Origin: Auanema rhodensis
Taxonomy: Eukaryota; Nematoda; Chromadorea; Rhabditida; Rhabditidae
DNA length: 64,000 nt
Assembly: GCA_964057225.1 (NCBI GenBank)
Contig: OZ059899.1
Span: 7,502,001-7,566,000, forward strand
Direction: 5' to 3'
A program made the position numbers and the translations under genes. This document shows positions 1 through 10,300 of the stretch, piece after piece (positions within the stretch are counted from its first letter, which is position 1; each line of letters begins with the position of its first letter). The notes under the pieces were generated by a model. That model searched no databases. It saw only the letters and a list, made by a program, of their open reading frames with translations, and was not told the DNA's origin.

Positions 1-560
1 CCTTCAATACATAGAAGTTGAATGAAAATGGTAATAAACAAAAAAAATAATGTAAAGATGAAGATGAATTGGATAGCTAACTGATGTTTTACATCATAGT
101 ATTTAAAAGAAATACAAAACTTAATAAGAAAGTTTTATAATAATATATAATATAAGAATAATAATTATGTACCAAAGTGGAGAAGAAATTGTCTGTGTAA
201 ATATTTTAATTTAATATACTTTAATGGCTTAATTAAAATATTAAAAAAATTGAAAATATAATGTGTTAAAGATATGAGTGAAATTATATAATTTAACAAT
301 GTAATCAAAACATATAAATTAAAAAACATACGATTGTTCAATGAAAATATGTCATTTCTCTTCAAACTGAAGATAAACATATTGTAGTAAAGCTTATTGA
401 TTACTTTTTACTTGTAAAAAGATTAATTAAGAATATCGATTTTTTTAAAATATTGTTAAAATCAAAGTATAATTGTTGAAAACATTGCACAACAATATTT
501 CTCAAATAGAGGTATTCGTCGAATCCATCTTGAATTAAATCTTCTGCTATATAATGATTC
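1..560. other. Intergenic, downstream of mucin gene A
   Basis: AT-rich sequence with no supported gene. It lies just beyond the stop codon (minus strand) of the mucin gene at 561-7209 and should contain its 3' UTR. The short open frames here are AT-rich and have no splice partners. Confidence 0.5.
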
Positions 561-3500
561 TTACGGTTTTAATTTTGGATCTTTTTCCTGAAACAATAAA
601 TACAAATAAAGAAATATTATGTTTTAATATTTTTATAGAGAATGTACCGACTGCCTTCCTAAAACTTTTTGAACCAACTCTTCTTGACTATTTTTATTAT
701 GGAAATCTGAGACAATCACGTTGTGATCCGCCGGAATACCGAAATCCATATTACCATCTATAATAATGATAATATATATATACATGTATTAACTTATTTA
801 TAAACTAACTGTTAATATTTACTCCAATTACTTGATCAAACAGTGTCATATTCAATTTGGGTTTATGGGTCTCTTCAGAATCCCTTAATTATAAAATAAG
901 TAAATTATTGAAGAACATTCCGATATACCCTCCATAAAACAAAATCAAACAAGTATTCTTTATTCCATCCATAAAAGTAGTTTCGTTCAAATCTTCAATA
1001 AGGCTGAAACAAAAAAATTAAATGTTTTTAGTAATGATGTAAGAAAAATCAGCTTGAATATTAAATTTGAAAAAAAACCAAAACTTACTCTTCTGGATCA
1101 CTCTCAAAGGAAAAACCAGAATGATATAAGTTATCTAAGTCATAATTAAAAACATTCTGAGGATATGTTTCTATGTATTGAGTGGAAAACAACACGACAT
1201 TTCCAAATGCTTGTGGATAGGCTTTGAAGATTACATCTTGGCTCTTGTATAGTTCATCTGTAACATTCTTCACAAATTGTAGTTCATCCTGAAAATCATA
1301 AATATAGTTAAAAAACTTTGTTTTTTACATTTTACATTATACATATTAGAATTAGGATAAGAATAGTCTAATACTATTAAACAATTTTTTTCTGATGGAG
1401 CAGCAGCAGTAGTAGCAGTGACTGTAGTAGAATCAGATGCTGGTGTTACAGTAGTTGGAGCTTCAGTAGTTGACATTGGTTGTTCACTAGTTGTTGGAGC
1501 TTCAGTAGTGGACGTTGGCTGTTCACTAGTTGTTGGAGCTTCAGTAGTGGACGTTGGCTGTTCACTAGTGGTTGGAGCTTCAGTAGTTGACATTGCTTGT
1601 TCGCTAGTTGTTGGAGCTTCAGTAGTGGACCTTGGCTGTTCGGGCTGCTTAAGTTTTAATTTTGGATCTTTTTCCTGAAACAATAAATACAAATAAAGAA
1701 ATATTATGTTTTAATATTTTTATAGAGAATGTACCGACTGCCTTCCTAAAACTTTTTGAACCAACTCTTCTTGACTATTTTTATTATGGAAATCTGAGAC
1801 AATCACGTTGTGATCCGCCGGAATACCGAAATCCATATTACCATCTATAATAATGATAATATATATATACATGTATTAACTTATTTATAAACTAACTGTT
1901 AATATTTACTCCAATTACTTGATCAAACAGTGTCATATTCAATTTGGGTTTATGGGTCTCTTCAGAATCCCTTAATTATAAAATAAGTAAATTATTGAAG
2001 AACATTCCGATATACCCTCCATAAAACAAAATCAAACAAGTATTCTTTATTCCATCCATAAAAGTAGTTTCGTTCAAATCTTCAATAAGGCTGAAACAAA
2101 AAAATTAAATGTTTTTAGTAATGATGTAAGAAAAATCAGCTTGAATATTAAATTTGAAAAAAAACCAAAACTTACTCTTCTGGATCACTATCAGAGAAAA
2201 AACCAGAATGATATAAGTTATCTAAGTCATAATTAAAAACATTCTGAGGATATGTTTCTATGTATTGAGTGGAAAACAACACGACATTTCCAAATGCTTG
2301 TGGATAGGCTTTGAAGATTACATCTTGGCTCTTGTAGAGTTCATCTGTAACATTCTTCACAAATTGCTTTTCATCCTGAAAATCATAAATATAGTTAAAA
2401 AACTTTGTTTTTTACATTTTACATTATACAAATTAGCATTAGGATAAGAATAGTCTAATACTATTAAACAATTTTTTTCTGATGGAGCAGCAGCAGTAGT
2501 AGCAGTGACTGTAGTCGAATCAGATGCTGTTGTTACTGTTGTTGGAGCAGCAGTAGTAGCAGTGACTGTAGTCGAATCAGATGCTGTTGTTACTGTTGTT
2601 GGAGCAGCAGTAGTAGCAGTGACTGTAGTCGAATCAGATGCTGGTGTTACAGTAGTTGGAGCAGCAGTAGTAGCAGTGACTGTAGTCGAATCAGATGCTG
2701 GTGTTACAGTAGTTGGAGCAGCAGTAGTAGCAGTGACTGTAGTCGAATCAGATGCTGGTGTTACAGTAGTTGGAGCAGCAGTAGTAGCAGTGACTGTAGT
2801 CGAATCAGATGCTGGTGTTACAGTAGTTGGAGCAGCAGTAGTAGCAGTGACTGTAGTCGAATCAGATGCTGGTGTTACAGTAGTTGGAGCAGCAGTAGTA
2901 GCAGTGACTGTAGTCGAATCAGATGCTGGTGTTACAGTAGTTGGAGCAGCAGTAGTAGCAGTGACTGTAGTCGAATCAGATGCTGGTGTTACAGTAGTTG
3001 GAGCAGCAGTAGTAGCAGTGACTGTAGTCGAATCAGATGCTGGTGTTACAGTAGTTGGAGCAGCAGTAGTAGCAGTGACTGTAGTCGAATCAGATGCTGG
3101 TGTTACAGTAGTTGGAGCAGCAGTAGTAGCAGTGACTGTAGTCGAATCAGATGCTGTTGTTACTGTAGTTGGAGCAGCAGTAGTAGCAGTGACTGTAGAC
3201 GAATCAGATGCTGTTGTTACAGTAATTGGAGTAGCAGTGACTGTAGTCGAATCAGATGCTGGTGTTACAGTAGTTGGAGCAGCAGTAGTAGCAGTGACTG
3301 TAGTCGAATCAGATGCTGTTGTTATAGTAGTTGGAGCAGCAGTAGTAGCAGTGACTGTAGTCGAATCAGATGCTGTTGTTACAGTAGTTGGAGCAGCAGT
3401 AGTAGCAGTGACTGTAGACGAATCAGATGCTGTTGTTACAGTAATTGGAGTAGCAGTGACTGTAGTCGAATCAGATGCTGTTGTTACAGTAGTTGGAGCA

Positions 3501-6500
3501 GCAGTAGTAGCAGTGACTGTAGTCGAATCAGATGCTGTTGTTACTGTTGTTGGAGCAGCAGTAGTAGCAGTGACTGTAGTCGAATCAGATGCTGTTGTTA
3601 CAGTAGTTGGAGCAGCAGTAGTAGCAGTGACTGTAGTCGAATCAGATGCTATTGTTACAGTAGTTGGAGTAGCAGTGACTGTAGTCGAATCAGATGCTGT
3701 TGTTACAGTAGTTGGAGCAGCAGTAGTAGCAGTGACTGTAGTCGAATCAGATGCTGTTGTTACAGTAGTTGGAGCAGCAGTAGTAGCAGTGACTGTAGTC
3801 GAATCAGATGCTGTTGTTACAGTAGTTGGAGCAGCAGTAGTAGCAGTGACTGTAGTCGAATCAGATGCTGTTGTTACAGTAGTTGGAGTAGCAGTGACTG
3901 TAGTCGAATCAGATGCTGTTGTTACAGTAGTTGGAGCAGCAGTAGTAGCAGTGACTGTAGTCGAATCAGATGCTGTTGTTACAGTAGTTGGAGCAGCAGT
4001 AGTAGCAGTGACTGTAGTCGAATCAGATGCTGGTGTTATAGTAGTTGGAGCAGCAGTAGTAGCAGTGACTGTAGTCGAATCAGATGCTGGTGTTACAGTA
4101 GTTGGAGCAGCAGTAGTAGCAGTGACTGTAGTCAAATCAGATGCTGTTGTTACAGTAGTTGGAGCAGCAGTAGTAGCAGTGACTGTAGTCGAATCAGATG
4201 CTGTTGTTACAGTAGTTGGAGCAGCAGTAGTAGCAGTGACTGTAGTCGAATCAGATGCTGTTGTTACTGTTGTTGGAGCAGCAGTAGTAGCAGTGACTGT
4301 AGTCGAATCAGATGCTGTTGTTACTGTTGTTGGAGCAGCAGTAGTAGCAGTGACTGTAGTCGAATCAGATGCTGGTGTTATAGTAGTTGGAGCAGCAGTA
4401 GTAGCAGTGACTGTAGTCGAATCAGATGCTGTTGTTATAGTAGTTGGAGCAGCAGTAGTAGCAGTGACTGTAGTCGAATCAGATGCTGGTGTTATAGTAG
4501 TTGGAGCAGCAGTAGTAGCAGTGACTGTAGTCGAATCAGATGCTGTTGTTATAGTAGTTGGAGCAGCAGTAGTAGCAGTGACTGTAGTCGAATCAGATGC
4601 TGTTGTTACTGTTGTTGGAGCAGCAGTAGTAGCAGTGACTGTAGTCGAATCAGATGCTGGTGTTATAGTAGTTGGAGCAGCAGTAGTAGCAGTGACTGTA
4701 GTCGAATCAGATGCTGTTGTTACTGTTGTTGGAGCAGCAGTAGTAGCAGTGACTGTAGTCGAATCAGATGCTGTTGTTACTGTTGTTGGAGCAGCAGTAG
4801 TAGCAGTGACTGTAGTCGAATCAGATGCTGGTGTTATAGTAGTTGGAGCAGCAGTAGTAGCAGTGACTGTAGTCGAATCAGATGCTGTTGTTATAGTAGT
4901 TGGAGCAGCAGTAGTAGCAGTGACTGTAGTCGAATCAGATGCTGTTGTTACAGTAGTTGGAGCAGCAGTAGTAGCAGTGACTGTAGTCGAATCAGATGCT
5001 GTTGTTACAGTAGTTGGAGCAGCAGTAGTAGCAGTGACTGTAGTCGAATCAGATGCTGTTGTTACAGTAGTTGGAGCAGCAGTAGTAGCAGTGACTGTAG
5101 TCGAATCAGATGCTGTTGTTACAGTAGTTGGAGCAGCAGTAGTAGCAGTGACTGTAGTCGAATCAGATGCTGGTGTTACAGTAGTTGGAGCAGCAGTAGT
5201 AGCAGTGACTGTAGTCGAATCAGATGCTGTTGTTACAGTAGTTGGAGCAGCAGTAGTAGCAGTGACTGTAGTCGAATCAGATGCTGGTGTTATAGTAGTT
5301 GGAGCAGTAGTAGTAACGGTAGTGATTGGAATTGAGGTAGTACCCGTAGAATGAGCTAAGTAAATATATATTCAAAGTGTAATATATAATATGCTTACTT
5401 ATTGTTCCAGCTATAGCTGCTGAAATATTGTTGTTGTCAGATCCATAAATAATTACTGATTGTTGTGTCATATTATATATAACTTTAAGCTCGGCTGAAG
5501 TTTTCTTCAAACTAGCTAAAATTGGAGACTTGAGTGATTCCAAATGGATTCCAACATAGAAATTGTCATTTTTCATGCTTAAAAAGAAACATTTATGATT
5601 GAACCAAGTTTTGAATCATACTCACTCTGTGGTTATACATGGGACGAAATAGAGTAATTGATCGTTAGTCAACAAATTTGTAGAATAAGATTCAAAAAAC
5701 CTTAAACAAGTATAAGAATATGTTATTAGAAACGAAATATACCGTGTTTGATTAATCCTCTCTGATTTTGCAGTTTTCAATGTATTTCTTATTAATTGAA
5801 TCATATCATTTTTATTTTGAATATTTGAGAATGTAGTTTGAGTAGAATATGTTCCTAAACGATACATTATTGTTGGATCATTGATATCTTGAAGAGTTTG
5901 TATAGCAAGGTCACGATTCTAAAATATATTTTCTTTACTTTATATACGTAATTGATTTTCTAACCGTTGTCATCGAACAATCATCTATTCCAGAATTCCT
6001 CTTTATTCGTTTATTGTTGGAATTGAAACCATCAGAATCTGATATGGCAATTGTAACAACTTTACCTAAAAATTATATGTTAGTTGTTTTCATAAAAGAA
6101 ATATTTAAGAAGATGATATGAATAAATTTATTTTAATTTCTTGTTATATTTCACTTAATTCAATTAAATTTTCTTATTTAAATGTTTAAATATATGGTGG
6201 TTGTTGCATTACAATTCTGCCTTTGCCGGAAAAAAAGCTTCCCTGTTGAATGATATTGAAAATACCCATAGAGCTTTTGAAATGTTTAAAAATCGTTTAG
6301 CAGCCTGATAACAAAACTTTATGCACTTTTTAACCTTAAAAATAACCATACTGTTGCTCACAAGGAAATGCACTTCAAAACAATCTCCAAAAAAATCTTG
6401 ATACTTTCAAGTAGTTCGAGAGTGAAAGATTGGCTTAAGGAATTTCAATAATATATGTTTCATCCACATTACAATTCTGACTAAGCTTCAGGTAATAACT

Positions 6501-7209
6501 TGAAGATTTTCTTTCTATAAAACCAAAAATTGTTTTCGTGGGAAGATTACAACTATTGCTAGAGTAATAGATATAGCAGCAGAACTTTCGATAATAATCG
6601 GGACTGTTCGCAATATGGACTAAACAATGAATCTTATGTCTAACATGTAAATTTTGTTGTTTCGGACAATGCACCGAGAAAATCGACAACTTATTATATG
6701 ATCACAATCATTTTTTTTTAATTAGTTAAATATCATACAATTATCAGTTCAGAAGATAAGAAACAGAAACAGAAGTGATCTCTTTTATTTAACAGGAAAT
6801 GAAAAAAGTTGTAAAAAGAATGTGATCAAGTTAAAAAATATTAAAATATGTTTGATTACAAGATAAAAGCATTTATCCATTAAAAGTTAGTTTGCAACCC
6901 TTTTAATTTTCCAATATGCTTTATAAAATAAACTGATAACTAGTTTATGACACGATTTGGGTGTGCCAGTGCGTTTTAATTCTAATACAATGCTTTGATG
7001 ACTCAATAAATAGCTAAAATTTGAACCAAAAATTTGATTTCTTTTGAAATAAGATAAAATATATTCTTACCACTATCATCATTTTTTATTGTAACTGCGA
7101 CTATTACAATAACTGCTACAAATATTAAAATTATTAGTAATATAGAGAGTAGAATAAAAATCCTCAAGTATTGTTGTTTCTTGGATTTATGTTGTTCTCC
7201 ATCAGACAT
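561..7209 (-). CDS. Membrane-anchored mucin-like protein with VWA modules (gene A)
   Basis: Sixteen exons fit with consistent phases: 7071-7209, 5965-6065, 5743-5918, 5626-5700, 5399-5577, 2423-5355, 2176-2375, 2016-2090, 1897-1970, 1735-1844, 1336-1674, 1089-1288, 929-1003, 810-883, 648-757, 561-587 (about 1,628 aa). Order: a short basic tail; one hydrophobic anchor (about residues 15-42) with no signal-peptide look, so probably type II; a basic R-I-K-R stretch; a cysteine-containing VWA-like region; about 980 residues of Thr/Ser/Ala/Pro repeats; then two near-identical VWA modules. Each module starts CLIVLDYSYPN (first strand with a D-x-S MIDAS-like motif) and has VVLFST, CLILFYGGDS, VIGVNIN and IVSDF strands. 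Likely a heavily O-glycosylated surface or shed glycoprotein; that role is inferred from composition. The neighbour upstream is a paralogue. A splice acceptor 6 nt before the ATG suggests trans-splicing. The minor GTTAGT donor in exons 9 and 14 is the least certain call. Confidence 0.78.
566..1440. repeat. Tandem duplication of a VWA module, copy 1 (offset 1,087 bp)
   Basis: This block matches 1653-2527 almost base for base with a constant offset of 1,087 bp, introns included. Differences are few, for example LYHSGFSFESD here versus LYHSGFFSDSD in the other copy. Identity extends through five introns, so the duplication is very recent or recently homogenised. Confidence 0.95.
1443..1645 (-). 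repeat. Short block of the 13-residue STTEAPTTSEQ repeat inside gene A
   Basis: About five units of the 39-bp repeat typical of the neighbouring giant gene (7668-26727) sit between the two VWA modules of gene A. They are fused to one unit of gene A's own TTVTATTAAP type. The frame is open and continuous with the flanking exon sequence. Confidence 0.93.
1653..2527. repeat. Tandem duplication of a VWA module, copy 2
   Basis: Partner of 566-1440. It covers the exons coding DYSYPN...VLGRQS and the following EKDPKLK exon start. In this copy the last exon runs on into a short mucin repeat block instead of ending in a stop codon. Confidence 0.95.
2495..5340 (-). repeat. 57-bp tandem repeat coding for a 19-residue Thr/Ser/Ala/Pro unit
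   Basis: About 50 head-to-tail units. On the minus strand the consensus unit reads TTVTATTAAPTTVTTASDS. Variants differ at a T/P codon (TTAS versus TPAS), at V/I, and in length: several units lack four residues (45-bp form, for example near 3230, 3450, 3670, 3890). The array lies entirely inside one exon of mucin gene A and every length change keeps frame. The repeat contains no Cys and no N-glycosylation sequon, so it is a clean O-glycosylation-type PTS domain. Confidence 0.95.
6066..7070. other. Large first intron of mucin gene A
   Basis: About 1 kb between the membrane-anchor exon and the next exon. The donor reads GTAAGAATA and the acceptor TTTTTAG on the minus strand. No coding-like exon was recognised inside; the open frame on the minus strand around 6435-6689 has no matching splice context. 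Confidence 0.5.
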
Positions 7210-7348
7210 GACAACCTGTTAGACTTAATTATAAATTATGTTTAATATAGAAACATGAACAAGAGAAAATACTCGAAAAATATTTATAAAACATAGTTAT
7301 ATGTAAAATAAAACATGATATATACAGCTTTTCAAATTTAAAAAAAAA

Positions 7349-10300
7349 TTAACAAGTAGAGCGAAACAATTCCGACAATAACTACAATGAGAAGAGTTTA
7401 AAATGAGAAAAGAAATAATGTTCGTTATGTAGCAAAGAAAGATGAAACGATTACACCCCTTACCGTTATCAGCGTTAATATTGTACGATAAGAAGTTGAA
7501 GAATGCTTAAATATAATATGATACTGAACTTGCATATCTAACATATTCCGGATGAGAAATAGTAACCTGAATTTTAGAAAAAGAAACATTGTTAACAATA
7601 AATATAACACTATGAAATAAAAAGTAATATTAAATACAATATAACAAGCTAATTACTAACCAATCACTTTATCGGTGTTGAAGTTTCTGTGGTGGACATT
7701 GGTTGTTCACTAGTTGTTGGAGCTTCTGTAGTTGACATTGGTAGTTCACTTGTGGATTGAGCTTCAGTAGTTGGCATTGGTTGTTCACTAGTTGTTGGAG
7801 CTTCAGTAGTGGACGTTGGCTGTTCACTAGTGGTTGGAGCTTCAGTTGACATTGGTTGTTCACTAGTTGTTGGAGCTTCAGTAGTAGACGTTGGCTGTTC
7901 ACTTGTGGATTGAGCTTCAGTACTTGACATTGGTTGTTCACTAGTTGTTGGAGCTTCAGTAGTGGACGTTGGCTGTTCACTTGTGGATTGAGCTTCAGTA
8001 GTTGACATTGGTTGTTCACTAGTTGTTGGAGCTTCAGTAGTGGACGTTGGCTGTTCACTAGTGGTTGGAGCTTCAGTTGACATTGGTTGTTCACTAGTTG
8101 TTGGAGCTTCAGTAGTAGACGTTGGCTGTTCACTTGTGGATTGAGCTTCAGTACTTGACATTGGTTGTTCACTAGTTGTTGGAGCTTCAGTAGTGGACGT
8201 TGGCTGTTCACTAGTGGTTGGAGCTTCAGTTGACATTGGTTGTTCACTAGTTGTTGGAGCTTCAGTAGTAGACGTTGGCTGTTCACTTGTGGATTGAGCT
8301 TCAGTAGTTGACATTGGTTGTTCACTAGTTGTTGGAGCTTCAGTAGTAGACGTTGGCTGTTCACTTGTGGCTTGAGCTTCAGTAGTAGACGTTGGCTGTT
8401 CACTAGTTGTTAGAGCTTCAGTAGTTGACATTGGTAGTTCACTAGTTATTGGAGCTTCAGTAGTAGACGTTGGCTGTTCACTTGTGGATTGAGCTTCAGT
8501 ACTTGACATTGGTTGTTCACTAGTTGTTGGAGCTTCAGTAGTGGACGTTGGCTGTTCACTAGTGGTTGGAGCTTCAGTTGACATTGGTTGTTCACTAGTT
8601 GTTGGAGCTTCAGTAGTGGACGTTGGCTGTTCACTTGTGGATTGAGCTTCAGTAGTTGACATTGGTTGTTCACTAGTTGTTGGAGCTTCAGTAGTGGACG
8701 TTGGCTGTTCACTAGTGGTTGGAGCTTCAGTTGACATTGGTTGTTCACTAGTTGTTGGAGCTTCAGTAGTAGACGTTGGCTGTTCACTTGTGGATTGAGC
8801 TTCAGTACTTGACATTGGTTGTTCACTAGTTGTTGGAGCTTCAGTAGTGGACGTTGGCTGTTCACTAGTGGTTGGAGCTTCAGTTGACATTGGTTGTTCA
8901 CTAGTTGTTGGAGCTTCAGTAGTAGACGTTGGCTGTTCACTTGTGGATTGAGCTTCAGTACTTGACATTGGTTGTTCACTAGTTGTTGGAGCTTCAGTAG
9001 TGGACGTTGGCTGTTCACTAGTGGTTGGAGCTTCAGTTGACATTGGTTGTTCACTAGTTGTTGGAGCTTCAGTAGTGGACGTTGGCTGTTCAGTTGTGGA
9101 TTGAGCTTCTGTAGTTGACATTGGTTGTTCACTAGTTATTGGAGCTTCAGTAGTAGACGTTGGCTGTTCACTTGTGGATTGAGCTTCAGTAGTAGACGTT
9201 GGCTGTTCACTTGTGGCTTGAGCTTCAGTAGTTGACATTGGTTGTTCACTAGTTGTTGGAGCTTCAGTAGTAGACGTTGGCTGTTCACTAGTGGTTAGAG
9301 CTTCAGTAGTTGACATTGGTTGTTCACTAGTTGTTGGAGCTTCAGTAGTAGACGTTGGCTGTTCACTAGTGGTTAGAGCTTCAGTAGTTGACATTGGTAG
9401 TTCACTAGTTATTGGAGCTTCAGTAGTAGACGTTGGCTGTTCACTTGTGGATTGAGCTTCAGTAGTTGACATTGGTTGTTCACTAGTTGTTGGAGCTTCA
9501 GTAGTGGATGTTGGCTGTTCACTAGTGGTTGGAGCTTCAGTTGACATTGGTTGTTCACTAGTTATTGGAGCTTCAGTAGTAGACGTTGGCTGTTCACTTG
9601 TGGCTTGAGCTTCAGTAGTTGACATTGGTTGTTCACTAGTTGTTGGAGCTTCAGTAGTAGACGTTGGCTGTTCACTAGTGGTTAGAGCTTCAGTAGTTGA
9701 CATTGGTTGTTCACTAGTTGTTGGAGCTTCAGTAGTAGACGTTGGCTGTTCACTAGTGGTTAGAGCTTCAGTAGTTGACATTGGTAGTTCACTAGTTATT
9801 GGAGCTTCAGTAGTAGACGTTGGCTGTTCACTTGTGGATTGAGCTTCAGTAGTTGACATTGGTTGTTCACTAGTTGTTGGAGCTTCAGTAGTGGATGTTG
9901 GCTGTTCACTAGTGGTTGGAGCTTCAGTTGACATTGGCTGTTCACTAGTTGTTGGAGCTTCAGTAGTAGACGTTGGCTGTTCACTTGTGGCTTGAGCTTC
10001 AGTAGTAGACGTTGGCTGTTCACTAGTTGTTAGAGCTTCAGTAGTTGACATTGGTAGTTCACTAGTTGTTGGAGCTTCTGTAGTGGACGTTGGCTGTTCA
10101 CTAGTGGTTAGAGCTTCAGTTGACATTGGTTGTTCACTAGTTATTGGAGCTTCAGTAGTAGACGTTGGCTGTTCACTTGTGGATTGAGCTTCAGTAGTTG
10201 ACATTGGTTGTTCACTAGTTGTTGGAGCTTCAGTAGTAGACGTTGGCTGTTCACTTGTGGCTTGAGCTTCAGTAGTTGACATTGGTTGTTCACTAGTTAT

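Noticed and set aside
2505-5354. Plus-strand open frame of about 950 codons opposite the 57-bp repeat
   Set aside because: It is the stop-free complement of the mucin repeat (valine/alanine-rich mirror). The minus frame has matching splice sites, anchor and VWA exons; the plus frame has none.
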